Assembly: GCF_026339875.1 (NCBI RefSeq)
Contig: NZ_JAPEPZ010000006.1
Span: 1-64,000 of the forward strand
DNA length: 64,000 bases
Direction of reading: 5' to 3'
Origin: Streptomyces sp. NBC_01571
GTDB lineage: Bacteria; Actinomycetota; Actinomycetes; Streptomycetales; Streptomycetaceae
The position numbers and the translations under genes were made by a program. This document shows positions 8,535-17,541 of this stretch, in pieces. A model generated the notes under the pieces. It was not told the DNA's origin, searched no databases, and saw nothing but the letters and a program-made list of their open reading frames with translations. Numbering within the stretch: position 1 is the first letter of the stretch; each line of letters opens with the position of its first letter.

Positions 8535-10721
8535 TCAAGGTTGGGCTTTCGAGTTGTGCTGGTCACGGTTCCGCTGGGCGACGTCTGAGGCGTAGGCGGC
8601 CCAGTCCCCGGCTGATGCTTGCTGCCATTGGACGGCGACTTTGATGTGGACTCCGAGCATCCGGGCGAGGATCGCGGCGGGGACTTCGGTGGCGAGAGTG
8701 AACAGCGCGGTGGAACGGTCCTGTTTGGGCCGGATCCCAATTCGGTGAAGGCGTTTGCCGATCTGGCTGTCGGTGAGGGGGAGCCCTGGATGGCCGCCCG
8801 GGAACAGCCAGGGAACGTCGTCCGGGGTGCCGATCTTGGCCTTGCCGCGGCGGGTCGTGACGAGCTCGCGGACCAGGCTGGCCAGTGGTGTGGGGAGGAC
8901 GACTGGCGAGGTGCCGAAGGTGATGGAGACGGTGTCCCCGTCGATGTGGACGTCGTCGACGGTGAGTTGGCTGATGGTGGCGATCTTCTGTGCGTAGAGG
9001 ATCAGCAGCAGTCCGGCGACGCGGTCTGGGGTCGGCAGTGTGTCGTCGTTGAGGAGGCGCCGGGCGTCGGCCCAGCGTTTCTCGCTGTCGATGACGCCCT
9101 GTGGGCCTGTCCAGCGGAGGGTGCCGTAGGTGAGTCCGCGGGCATGCCGGTGCTGTACCGACCAGCGCACGAAGTGGCCGGTCTCGTCGCGGTAGCTGAC
9201 CGTGGCATCGGCCATCCAACGTTCCAGGTCCGGCTGGGTGCAGGTCCCCAGCGTGAGCCCTTCGCTGTTGAGCCAGGTGAGGAAGCTGTCGGCTGCGGTG
9301 ACGTGGCAGCGAACGTTCAGATCCTGGAGTCGAGTCGCGTGGCCTTCGCCGAGGCGTCGTCGGAGCCGACGCATGTGGTGCCAGACCGCGTAGCCGTGCA
9401 GGATCCGGCGCTCGGCGAGATCGGTGCGGGCCTGGACTGTCTCGGCGATCCATTTCTCGAGGGCGATAAGCCGTTCGTCACGAGGCGGGAGGGTGCCGGT
9501 CGCGACCAGGACACTGCGCAGGTGGGCCAGCACTTTGCCTGGGGGGAGTTCGTCGAGGACCTCGTGGGTGACGGGCCTTTCGTCGCGTCCTATGCGCTCG
9601 AGGAGGTCGCGGGCCTTCGAGCGGGAGACCCAGGCGATGGCGACGTCCGGGCGCTCGGCACTCGTCAATGCCTCGCGAAACGGGGCGAGTTCGGGACGGA
9701 GGGCTCCGGTGGCGTTGCCGAGGAGGTCGCGTACTTGCTGGTCGAGGACGCATCGCTGACAGGGGCGGGGACTGAGCTGCCAGGTGGTGGTGCAGACCCG
9801 GTTCGCGACCGGCATGCGTCGGCGGCAGCCGACGCACTCCTCCAGGTTGTCGGGCTGTCTGATCATGCAGTTCGGACACAGCGGCCGGCCCTCGGAGTCG
9901 CGGGTGGCGGGCTCACGCACGGCGCCGCAGCCGGAACACGGGACGGCCGCGTGGCGGGCGAAGCAGGCCCGGCAGATCCTCTTGCCCTCCAGCAGTTTGG
10001 ACAGTGCCTTCACCCCGTAACAGCGCGGGCAGGCCGGCCGGACGACCTTGGTCGCCCCGGCCGCGACGAGCTCATCGATGAACCGCAGGGCAGCAGGAGT
10101 AGGGGCTTCGTAACCGGCCCCGGTCAGCAGCTCGGGGCGGGCGACGACGGCCCAGGCCAGGCGGCGCTGCCCGGCGGGCCGGACGGTGGCGCATCCGAGC
10201 GCGGTCAGGATCGCGTCGGCATCGAGTGCGGGATCGAGGTTCGTTATGAGTTCGGTGAGTTCCCGAATCGGATCGCCGTCGGTGTCGGGGCAGTTCTGGC
10301 AACGGGGCTCGCCGTTGCGGTCCCGGCTGACGACGCGTCGTTCTTCGTGGCAGCCCGCGCAGATGGCTGGCTTGTCGAAGCAGGGTGAGCAGCCCCATCG
10401 TCCTCCGGTGCTGCTGCCGACGTAGCGGCATGCGCGGCCGCACTCGCCGCAGCGGGGCAGTGCGACGTCCTGGGCGCCGGCGTCGTGCAGGGACATCAGT
10501 AGTTTTGCGACGCAGTAGGGCGCCGGTGGCTGGCCGGTCCGCAGCAGCGACGGGTCGTCGTGCAGGGCCTGGGCGAGGCTGCGGCGGCCCGCTCGTGCGC
10601 GTACGACTGTGAGGACGATGTCGCGGACACGCTCGGCGGGCAGGTGCTTTTCGACGTTCCCGACCAGCCGCACGACCAGGCCGACCGGATCCGCGACGAC
10701 CTCCTCGGCAAGACCGGTCAC
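8535..10721 (-). CDS. Zinc-ribbon protein with degenerate tyrosine-recombinase domain
   Basis: A 728-residue protein. Five CxxC...CxxC zinc-ribbon pairs lie at about residues 91-114, 121-144, 231-253, 262-285 and 296-324. The C-terminal 200 residues look like a tyrosine-recombinase fold: LLILYAQKIATISQLTVDDV aligns with the first catalytic arginine region, and LATEVPAAILARMLGV with the second. However, the R-HxxR-H-Y residues seen in the neighbouring integrase are missing. A GTG start overlaps the upstream stop (GTGA). It may be a structural partner or target-selection subunit of the recombinase; this is inference. Confidence 0.7.
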   Translation of the reverse strand: MTGLAEEVVADPVGLVVRLVGNVEKHLPAERVRDIVLTVVRARAGRRSLAQALHDDPSLLRTGQPPAPYCVAKLLMSLHDAGAQDVALPRCGECGRACRYVGSSTGGRWGCSPCFDKPAICAGCHEERRVVSRDRNGEPRCQNCPDTDGDPIRELTELITNLDPALDADAILTALGCATVRPAGQRRLAWAVVARPELLTGAGYEAPTPAALRFIDELVAAGATKVVRPACPRCYGVKALSKLLEGKRICRACFARHAAVPCSGCGAVREPATRDSEGRPLCPNCMIRQPDNLEECVGCRRRMPVANRVCTTTWQLSPRPCQRCVLDQQVRDLLGNATGALRPELAPFREALTSAERPDVAIAWVSRSKARDLLERIGRDERPVTHEVLDELPPGKVLAHLRSVLVATGTLPPRDERLIALEKWIAETVQARTDLAERRILHGYAVWHHMRRLRRRLGEGHATRLQDLNVRCHVTAADSFLTWLNSEGLTLGTCTQPDLERWMADATVSYRDETGHFVRWSVQHRHARGLTYGTLRWTGPQGVIDSEKRWADARRLLNDDTLPTPDRVAGLLLILYAQKIATISQLTVDDVHIDGDTVSITFGTSPVVLPTPLASLVRELVTTRRGKAKIGTPDDVPWLFPGGHPGLPLTDSQIGKRLHRIGIRPKQDRSTALFTLATEVPAAILARMLGVHIKVAVQWQQASAGDWAAYASDVAQRNRDQHNSKAQP

Positions 10722-11065
10722 CGGTCGACTCCGCTGATCCGGGCCCGCCGGGGCCGCAGATCGCCTACTCCTTCGGAGACCGACGTCCCGCCTGCGGCAG
10801 CCTTCTTCGGCTTCGTCGCGGAGCCGGCAGCGGCGATGGGTTCGATGAGGTCGTCCATGGTGCAGTCGAGGATGTCGAGCAGGGCCATGAGGATCTTCAG
10901 GCTGAGGCGTTCGGGCCGCTCGACGACGAGCCGGTAGACCTGGCTCGACGACAGCGTGATGCCGCGTTCCTTCAGCGGCGGGATGAGGTCGGTGGTGGAG
11001 AACATCCCGCGGTCCGCCATGACCTTGCGCAGGTGCCAGTGATAGTCGAGCTTGGCGGCCATCAT
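10718..11065 (-). CDS. Small Xre-type helix-turn-helix protein
   Basis: A 115-residue protein starting at ATG 11065 after GGAAGGACC. ITLSSSQVYRLVVERPERLS and LKILMALLDILDCTMDDLI form a Cro/C1-type DNA-binding domain of the kind with a helix that decides which promoter is bound. The basic, alanine-rich tail is probably flexible. It sits 14 bases after the integrase gene and its stop overlaps the next start, so the three genes form one operon. It could act as regulator or directionality factor. Confidence 0.75.
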   Translation of the reverse strand: MMAAKLDYHWHLRKVMADRGMFSTTDLIPPLKERGITLSSSQVYRLVVERPERLSLKILMALLDILDCTMDDLIEPIAAAGSATKPKKAAAGGTSVSEGVGDLRPRRARISGVDR

Positions 11066-11079
11066 CAGGTCCTTCCTCG

Positions 11080-12183
11080 TCAGACGCCGGCGAACGCCGG
11101 GGCCAGGGCCTTGCTCAGGGCAGTGTTCATGAAGTCGTCGCTGACGTGCGTGTAGATGGCCGTGGAGCTGTCGCACTCGTGACCGACTTGCTGCTGGATG
11201 AAGCGTCGGTCCACCCCGTCCTCGGTCAGATGCGTGACGTAAGAATGACGAATTGAGTGCGGAACTAGATCTTTTGGGAGCTTTAGGGCGTCCCGGTATG
11301 CCTCGAACCGGTCGTTGATGGAACTGGGCTGTAGGCGTCCCCCGCGTTCGGTGATCCACAGTGCTGGGTGATCGGGGAAACCGAAGCGCGGCCGGACGTT
11401 CTCGACGTAGTCCTCGACCGCCTCGACGGCCCAGTCCATCACCGACAGCACGTTCCGCCGACGTGGCGGCTGACCCTTCTTTGCCTTGCCGTAGCGGACG
11501 TTGAGCGTGCCGTACCGGCCGAACTGGCGAGCCTTCGGGTTCCGTCCGAAGTCGACCACGTCCAGCTTCGATGTCTCGGTCCGGCGGAGGCCCCAGCCGT
11601 AGATGACCTTGAAGAGGGTGGCGTCGCGGTAGGCGGCGAGGGCGCCCTTGCGCTTGGACTTCACGGCGCGTGCGACCTGGTCGTCGGCGTAGTCGAGGAA
11701 CCGCTGCAGCTCTTCGCGGCTGAACGGCCGTGCTTCTGGGTCGCCTTCGTAGTCCTGCAGGTGGGGCAGGGTGTTCCACTCGTGTGCGACCGCCACAGGG
11801 TGGGCGCCGAAGGCTTCCTCGCAGGCGGGGCCCCAGCCGTAGCGGCCATCGATGAGGAACTCGGTGAACAGCCGAATGTCGCCCTGGTAGCTGCGGAGCG
11901 TGGACGGCGCCAAATGCTTCTCGCTCGTCAACGAGGCAGACCACTCGTCCATGTGGGCCGGCGTCCACTGCCACGGGTAGTCGTTCGCGAACTCGAGGAA
12001 CCGGCGGACGAGCCGTTCCCTGGGGTCGATCGTCTCGTCCTTCAGCCCTCGCGACTTCTGCTGAGCCCGCCAGCCCCGCAGCATCGCGTCGAACATCGCG
12101 TCCTCCGGACGCAGCTGAACCACCCCGGACACGAGCTCCATGCGAGCCGACCCGGCCAGGACCACCTTCTGCTGATGCACCAC
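11080..12183 (-). CDS. Tyrosine recombinase / integrase
   Basis: A 367-residue phage-integrase-type recombinase. The N-terminal SAM-like core-binding domain (about residues 25-125) contains DEWSASLTSEKHLAPSTLRS. The catalytic domain has R in GWGLRRTETSK, HxxR in VPHSIRHSYVTHL, GH in QQVGHECDSST and the nucleophile Y in AIYTHVSDDF. All key residues are present. It probably moves the surrounding transposon. First gene of the three-gene module; the upstream 12184-12348 region holds its promoter and the transposon end. Confidence 0.9.
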   Translation of the reverse strand: MVHQQKVVLAGSARMELVSGVVQLRPEDAMFDAMLRGWRAQQKSRGLKDETIDPRERLVRRFLEFANDYPWQWTPAHMDEWSASLTSEKHLAPSTLRSYQGDIRLFTEFLIDGRYGWGPACEEAFGAHPVAVAHEWNTLPHLQDYEGDPEARPFSREELQRFLDYADDQVARAVKSKRKGALAAYRDATLFKVIYGWGLRRTETSKLDVVDFGRNPKARQFGRYGTLNVRYGKAKKGQPPRRRNVLSVMDWAVEAVEDYVENVRPRFGFPDHPALWITERGGRLQPSSINDRFEAYRDALKLPKDLVPHSIRHSYVTHLTEDGVDRRFIQQQVGHECDSSTAIYTHVSDDFMNTALSKALAPAFAGV

Positions 12184-12348
12184 TCCAGACCATCCCTTCT
12201 GGAGGGCAGATCATGCATCAAACGGGATGGCCTCGGCAACATGCCTGCTCAGACCGCTAGTTCGTAGTAACGTCGGAGACCGCGAAGCCGTCGCTGTGAG
12301 CTGGCGACCTGCGACTTCTCGCCCGTCTGATGCAATTCCCGAGGGTCC

Positions 12349-12927
12349 AAATACCCCAAGGCGGTCTGGGACGAGGAGGGCCAGTGCTGGATCTCCGACG
12401 CCGAGATAGCCGAGGTCCCCTACACCGCCTTCACTTCCAAACCGAAGAAGCAGCAGGTCACCGCCCGTCTGATCGTACGCCGCGTCAAACGCCTGAACGC
12501 CGGTGGCGTCCCCGCCGGGCAGGGCACGCTCTTCGATACCTGGCGCTACCACGCCGCGTTCACCGACTCCCCACTCTCCTTGGCCGATGCCGAGCGCGAT
12601 CACCGACGGCACGCTGTCGTCGAGCAGGTGATCGCCGATGTCAAGAACAGCGCCTTCGCCCACGCGCCGTCCGGTCATTTCCAGGCCAATGCCGCCTGGC
12701 TCGCCCTGGCAGCCCTGGCACACAACCTCACCCGCGCCGCCGGCGCCCTGGCCTCCACGTTCCACGCCAAAGCGACCACCGCCACCATCCGTGACCACCT
12801 GATCAACGTGCCCGCCCGCCTGGCCCGCTCCGCCCGCCGCCTCACCCTGCACCTGCCCGAACGCTGGCCCTGGAGGGAGGACTTCGCCCAGCTCTTCAGC
12901 ATCGTGCACGCACCACCAGTCCTCTGA
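12349..12927 (+). pseudogene. IS1380-family transposase, C-terminal part
   Basis: The frame KYPKAVWDEEGQ, AEIAEVPYTAFTSKPKK, TARLIVRRVKRLN, DTWRYHAAFTDSPLS, then RHAVVEQVIADVKNSAFAHA (catalytic E region) and the terminal PWREDFAQLF block complete the N-terminal half at 5502-6311. The gap left by the 6-kb transposon closes in frame. Together they would form a protein of about 460 residues, like the two other IS1380 transposases in this window, although its sequence is not the same. Confidence 0.75.
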
Positions 12928-13094
12928 CGCTCCCTGACCGACCTGCCCGAATGGGCCCGAGACCCGTGGACAAAGTGGAAAGGCTGGGCAGACCAGCGGC
13001 CGCCCCATGCCCGAATCCGCAACTCAGCCCCGACACAGCCTGCACGACCCCGAAACGATCAACCCGGAATCAAGCCGGTGGATCCGGGCTCAGG

Positions 13095-13403
13095 AGGCCC
13101 TGGCGTCGACGTCTCACAACAGAGCGGCGGCGTTCGGCGTCCTCGCGGCCTCCACCATCGTCAACACTGCTTGCTTGATCACTCGTTGGTGCTGGTGGTG
13201 CGAGCCCACTACACGGAGACCTCTCGATACGCCCGAGCGCCCGAGCTCCCGCATAGACCGAGGCCCGCGTGGTGCGCTGGTGCCACGAACGGCTAGTGAG
13301 GTGGCGGACCAGCCCGATGGGCCGAGTCCTGGAATTAGGTCGCTGCGTGGCCCGCATGTGCTCGTGACCAGCACAGATACCCGTGCCATGAGGAGGGAAC
13401 ATC
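13095..13403 (+). other. IS110-element left noncoding region (possible bridge RNA)
   Basis: No gene is visible between the IS1380 end and the IS110-type transposase. In IS110-family elements the noncoding segment next to the transposase encodes the bridge RNA that pairs target and donor DNA. This region is the right length and place for one, but I could not fold it or define the element end. A Shine-Dalgarno AGGAGGG lies at 13391-13397 before the transposase start. Confidence 0.35.
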
Positions 13404-14633
13404 TTGATCTACTGCGGAATCGACTGGGCTGAGAAGACCCACGACGTCGCTTTGGTCGACGACAGCGGCGAGTTACGGGCCAAGCGTCACATCACCGACG
13501 ACGCGGCCGGCTACAAGCTCCTGCTGGACCTGCTCGCCGAGCACGGCGATACCGAGGAGAACCCGATTCCGGTCGCCATCGAGACCTCTCGCGGCCTGCT
13601 GGTCGCGGTGCTGCGACAGGGCAAACGCCAGGTGTTCGCGATCAATCCGCTGGCCGCCGCCCGCTACCGCGACCGGCACAGCGTCTCGCGCAAGAAGTCA
13701 GACCCCGGCGACGCCCTGGTCCTGGCGAACATCCTGCGCACCGACATGCACGCCCACCGGCCGCTGTCGAACGACACCGACCTCGCCCGCGCGATCGCCG
13801 TCCTGGCCCGCGCCCAACAGGACGCCACCTGGAACCGCCAGCAGATGGCCAACCAGCTCCGCTCCCTGCTGCGCGAGTACTACCCCGCCGCCCTGGACGC
13901 CTTCGCGGCCTGGCAGAACGGCCTGTGCCGGCCTGAAGCCCGCGAGCTCCTCAAGGCCGCACCGACCCCGGTCAAGGCCGCGAAAATGACCCGTACGCAG
14001 ATCGACGGCGCACTCAGGCGGGCCGGACGCAAACGCGGCATCGAGGCCGAGGCCGAGCGGATCCGTGAAGTCTTCCGCGGCGACTTCGCCCACCAGCCAC
14101 CCCTGCTGGAGGACGCGCTCGGCCAGCAGATGCTCGCCCTCCTGCGCCAACTGGAGGCCGCCTGCACCGCCACCGACGACCTCGCCAAGGCGGTGGCGGA
14201 GACTTTCCCCGAGCACCCGGACGCTGACGTGATCCTGAGCTTCCCCGGGCTTGGCACCCAGCTCGGCGCCCGGGTCCTCGCCGAGATCGGGGACGACCCC
14301 ACACGATTCGCCGACGCCCGCGGCCTCAAGGCGTATGCGGGCTCCTCGCCCATCACCCGGGCCTCCGGCAAGAAGTCGAGCATCACCCGTCGATGGGTCA
14401 AGAACGACCGGCTCAACCACGTCGGCTACCTCTGGGCGTTCTCCGCCATCACCGCCTCGCCCGGCGCCAAAGCGCACTACCGGCGGCGTCGTGACGACCA
14501 CGGAGACTGGCACGCAGCCGCCCAGCGCAATCTCTTTAACCGAATGATCGGCCAGCTCTACCACTGCCTCCAGAAACACGAACTGTTCGACGAACAGACC
14601 GCGTTCCCAGTCCAACTTGCCCCCGCGGCTTGA
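13404..14633 (+). CDS. IS110-family transposase
   Basis: A 409-residue DEDD-type transposase. The N-terminal RuvC-like domain starts CGIDWAEKTHDVALVDD (first D) with VAIETSRG (E) and SRKKSDPGDALVLANIL (D residues). The C-terminal Tnp-20 domain includes ILSFPGLGTQLGARVLAEIG and YAGSSPITRASGKK with the serine nucleophile region. A TTG start at 13404 is chosen for its good ribosome site AGGAGGG seven bases upstream. Appears intact. Confidence 0.85.
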   Translation: MIYCGIDWAEKTHDVALVDDSGELRAKRHITDDAAGYKLLLDLLAEHGDTEENPIPVAIETSRGLLVAVLRQGKRQVFAINPLAAARYRDRHSVSRKKSDPGDALVLANILRTDMHAHRPLSNDTDLARAIAVLARAQQDATWNRQQMANQLRSLLREYYPAALDAFAAWQNGLCRPEARELLKAAPTPVKAAKMTRTQIDGALRRAGRKRGIEAEAERIREVFRGDFAHQPPLLEDALGQQMLALLRQLEAACTATDDLAKAVAETFPEHPDADVILSFPGLGTQLGARVLAEIGDDPTRFADARGLKAYAGSSPITRASGKKSSITRRWVKNDRLNHVGYLWAFSAITASPGAKAHYRRRRDDHGDWHAAAQRNLFNRMIGQLYHCLQKHELFDEQTAFPVQLAPAA

Positions 14634-14755
14634 CACTTAGCCGCGTGAGGTGTCTGTTGTCGCAGTTCTACGCGACCGCCGAGACGGAGTCCACCCCGGT
14701 CACCCTCGCGTGTGACTGTCTGGCTCACCGGTTCGGAAACGCCACCGACAACGGG

Positions 14756-15574
14756 ATGCGCGAGCGCCGTTACCCGACCGACATGACCGACGGGGAGTGG
14801 GCCAAGGTCCGGCCGCTGCTGCCGGTGCCGGGCTGGATGCGCGGTCGCGGCGGGCAGCCGGAGGCGTACTGCCACCGGGCGATATTGGACGCGATCCGCT
14901 ACCTCGTTGACAACGGAATCAAGTGGCGCGCCATGCCGGCCGACTTCCCGCCGTGGGACCGGGTATACGCCTTCTTCCGCCGCTGGCGCGACCACGGCCT
15001 GGTCAAGGAGTTCCACGACCGGCTACGTGCGCAGGTCCGCGAGAAGGCGGGCCGCGACACGGAGCCGACGGCCGGAGTGATCGACTCGCAGTCGGTGAAG
15101 GCGGACGCGGTCGTCGGCTCCGACAGCCGCGGCTTCGACGGCGGCAAGCTGATCAACGGCCGTAAGCGGCATGTCGTGGTCGACACCCTCGGACTGCTGC
15201 TCGCGGTGATGGTCACCGCCGCGGATGTCGGCGACCGCGCCGCCGCCCAGGTCCTGCTGCGCCAAGTCGCTGACGCGCACCACCGGCTGGCCCTGGTCTG
15301 GGCGGATGGCGGCTACACCGGCAGTCTCGTCGAGCACTGCCTGGCCACGCTCGCCCTGGTCCTGGCGATCGTCAAGCGCAGCGACGACATGCGTGGCTTC
15401 GTGGTGCTGCCCAAGCGGTGGATCGTCGAGCGCCTTTTCGCCCACCTGATGCGCACCCGCCGCCTGGTGCGCGACTTCGAGCGCCGCACCACCAGCGCCG
15501 AGGCGATGGTCTACTGGTCGATGACCCTGCTCATGACCCGCCGCCTGGCCCGGTCACATTCTGCGCGAGCGTGA
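14756..15574 (+). CDS. IS5-family transposase
   Basis: ATG at 14756 opens RYPTDMTDGEWAKVRPLLP, the conserved N-terminus of this IS5 subgroup; the frame is open further upstream but that part is not family-like. DDE residues: D in GVIDSQSVKAD, D in LVWADGGYTG and E in RWIVERLFAHL. The C-terminal YWSMTLLMTRRLA block is present and the last few residues may come from the adjoining DNA. About 272 residues, near full length. Confidence 0.8.
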   Translation: MRERRYPTDMTDGEWAKVRPLLPVPGWMRGRGGQPEAYCHRAILDAIRYLVDNGIKWRAMPADFPPWDRVYAFFRRWRDHGLVKEFHDRLRAQVREKAGRDTEPTAGVIDSQSVKADAVVGSDSRGFDGGKLINGRKRHVVVDTLGLLLAVMVTAADVGDRAAAQVLLRQVADAHHRLALVWADGGYTGSLVEHCLATLALVLAIVKRSDDMRGFVVLPKRWIVERLFAHLMRTRRLVRDFERRTTSAEAMVYWSMTLLMTRRLARSHSARA

Positions 15575-16076
15575 AGCGGCCCGGCTGCTGTTCGGCCAGC
15601 CAGCCGCGCGCGACCAGGCGTTTCGCCTTCGACCGCAGCGCCTCCACCTTCGCCGGCACCGCGTCCAGGCCGAACAAGACGGCCATCTCCTGGCAGGTCA
15701 GCGGCCCTTGATGGAGGCGATGCCGGTCCGCAAGGGCCTGCAGGATGCGCTGGTAGTCGATCGATAGCACAGACCAGGCCAGTCCCTCGCGCCACATGGG
15801 CACCTGTGACTTCGGCTTCGCGGCCCTCGATGCCGATGATGCCTCCTCGGCCGGTCCCTCGGCCGGCCTCGCCCGCTCGGTCCGGGCGTGATCTTCGGTC
15901 TCGTCCACCGGCGCCAACACCTCGCCGACCCGCGAGCGGGCGATGACCCACTCCTTCCAATCCCGCTCGGCCACAGCCAGCTCGGCCTGGACGCGGTCGG
16001 CTTCCTCCCGCAGCTCGTCCACACGACGGCGAGCACCCAGCTCACGCTGTTCCAACAGCCCAACCACCGATGGCAT
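15531..16076 (-). CDS. Hypothetical coiled-coil / winged-helix-like protein
   Basis: ATG at 16076 is preceded by GGGAGG. The first 60 residues form an amphipathic helix (RELGARRRVDELREEADRVQ). After a charged linker, WREGLAWSVLSIDYQRILQA, TCQEMAVLFGLDAVPAKVEA and LRSKAKRLVARGWLAEQQPG look like a DNA-binding domain. It resembles conserved Streptomyces proteins found beside IS elements, but I cannot name a function. The 3' end overlaps the IS5 transposase end on the other strand by 44 bases. Confidence 0.6.
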   Translation of the reverse strand: MPSVVGLLEQRELGARRRVDELREEADRVQAELAVAERDWKEWVIARSRVGEVLAPVDETEDHARTERARPAEGPAEEASSASRAAKPKSQVPMWREGLAWSVLSIDYQRILQALADRHRLHQGPLTCQEMAVLFGLDAVPAKVEALRSKAKRLVARGWLAEQQPGRFTLAQNVTGPGGGS

Positions 16077-16104
16077 CCACGACCTCCCGGGCAGCGACAG
16101 CACG

Positions 16105-16403
16105 ACAGGCCACTACTCCCACGGGATCGTCGACCCTATGCCCGACCAGCGAAAACGCAGTCTTCAACTCCGGAAAGACTGTGAGGATGATCTGGTGCCG
16201 CTTCGAGCGGTGGTCTGACTCGCGGAAAGACTGGCTTTGGTGCCTTTCTGTTGATCTGTCGGCCACCGCGCGGAGCGGCATCAGCTGCCGCCGGGCAGGG
16301 GATGTGTCCCGATAGGGGCCTTCGCGACAGGCACCGTCACAGTCTTGACCTCCCCGGCCCGGCGACGGCCACCGGTTCCGAGGCGATCAGGAGACAGGCG
16401 ACC
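16105..16403 (+). other. Noncoding region before second IS110-type transposase
   Basis: No gene recognised. As for the first IS110 element, this 0.3-kb segment is where the element end and a possible bridge RNA would lie. A frame continuous with the transposase starts at 16251 but lacks family similarity there. Confidence 0.3.
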
Positions 16404-17516
16404 TTGCCCAGCATCACGCAGCCAGCTGCCCCGTGTCACATCCCGGCCGACACCGACGAAGAGATCCTTCTCGGCGTCGACACCCACAAGGACTTCCACG
16501 CAGCGGCCATCGTCACCGTCCTCGGCGCCGCCCTGGATGGCCGCACCTTCCCGGCCACCACCGAGGGCTATCGCCAACTCGTCGCCTGGGCACGCTCGTT
16601 CGGCGCCCTGCGCCGGGCCGGGGTGGAGTGCACCGGCTCCTACGGTGCAGCGCTCGCTCGCCTCCTGCGCGCCGAGGGCATTGAGGTGACCGAGGTCAAC
16701 CAGCCCGACAAGGCGGCACGCCGACGACGTGGCAAGACCGACGCCGTCGACGCGGAAGCGGCGGCCTGCGCCGTGCTGTCCGGTCGCGCGACCGCGACCG
16801 CGAAGACGAGCGACGGCCCTGTCGAAGCGCTGCGGCTGCTCAAGCTCGCGAAAGGGTCCGCGATCAAGTCCAGGACCCAGGCCATCAACCAGCTCAAGAG
16901 CGTCCTGGTCTCGGCCGACGCCGCCTTGCGCGAGTCGCTGGCCGGGCTGAGCAATCCGCACCTGTTCAGGCGGTGTGCTGAGCTGAACGACTCGCAGGAA
17001 GACGGGCCAGCAGACACTGCCCGACACGTGCTGAAGCTCCTCGCCGGCCGCATCCAGCACCTGACCGGGGAAATCGACAACCTCAACAAGCGGATAGCCG
17101 CGGGCGTCGAAGCACACTTCCCCGGCCTGCTCGACACGCACGGCGTCGGCCCGGACAGCGCCGCCACCCTGCTGATCTCGGCCGGCGACAACCCCGATCG
17201 CCTCAGCAGCGAGGCGTCCTTCGCCGCCCTGTGCGGCACCAGCCCCGTCGAGGCATCCTCCGGCAAGACCCAACGACGGCGGCTCAACCGTGGCGGCGAC
17301 CGCCAGGCCAACGCGGCCCTCTACCGGATCGTCCTCAGCCGCCTGCGCTGGGACGACCGCACCCAGGATTACCTGCGGCGACGCCTCGCCGAGGGCAAGA
17401 CCCGCCGGGAGATCATCAGGTGCCTGAAGCGATACGTCGCACGCGAAATCTACCGACTCATCGCCCCCATCAGGACAGCCGCATGCCCTGCAGCACCCAA
17501 CGGAACCGCAAGTTGA
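16404..17516 (+). CDS. IS110-family transposase (second type)
   Basis: A TTG at 16404 starts the family-like sequence; an upstream start at 16251 would add 51 low-similarity residues. N-terminal LLGVDTHKDFHAAAIVTVLG (D), GVECTGSYG (E) and RRRGKTDAVDAEAAACAVL (D residues) form the DEDD site. The C-terminal LDTHGVGPDSAATLLISAGD and CGTSPVEASSGKTQRRRLNR form the Tnp-20 domain. Distinct from the other IS110 element here. The element ends before 17541, at the edge of the 12.5-kb insertion in the Uma2 gene. Confidence 0.85.
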   Translation: MPSITQPAAPCHIPADTDEEILLGVDTHKDFHAAAIVTVLGAALDGRTFPATTEGYRQLVAWARSFGALRRAGVECTGSYGAALARLLRAEGIEVTEVNQPDKAARRRRGKTDAVDAEAAACAVLSGRATATAKTSDGPVEALRLLKLAKGSAIKSRTQAINQLKSVLVSADAALRESLAGLSNPHLFRRCAELNDSQEDGPADTARHVLKLLAGRIQHLTGEIDNLNKRIAAGVEAHFPGLLDTHGVGPDSAATLLISAGDNPDRLSSEASFAALCGTSPVEASSGKTQRRRLNRGGDRQANAALYRIVLSRLRWDDRTQDYLRRRLAEGKTRREIIRCLKRYVAREIYRLIAPIRTAACPAAPNGTAS

Positions 17517-17541
17517 CATCCATAGGGGCATCAACGGCTTC

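Larger units (their letters stand above)
6312..12348 (-). mobile_element. Transposon with a three-gene recombinase module and GNAT cargo
   Basis: This 6.04-kb segment interrupts the IS1380 transposase between codons ATT and AAA, sharing only AA at the junctions. All original genes face minus: tyrosine recombinase (12183-11080), Xre-like protein (11065-10718), zinc-ribbon/recombinase-like protein (10721-8535) and an acetyltransferase split by an IS3 element. A tyrosine recombinase, absence of clear terminal inverted repeats and absence of a multi-base duplication recall Tn554-like transposons. A stem-loop (GGGTATT...AATACCC, 6328-6352) lies just inside the left end. Assignment to a named family is inference. 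Confidence 0.65.
5375..13094 (+). mobile_element. IS1380-family element split by a 6-kb transposon
   Basis: The ends are related by the inverted repeat AGCCCGGATCCACCGGCT (5379-5396 and, inverted, 13073-13090). The transposase N-terminal part is at 5502-6311 and the C-terminal part at 12349-12927. Removing 6312-12348 rejoins them in frame (DAWTPI followed by KYPKAVWDEEG). No matching 4-base target repeat was seen just outside. Promoter-like sequence with inverted copies of AAGTGCCTTG lies at 5430-5495. Confidence 0.7.
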
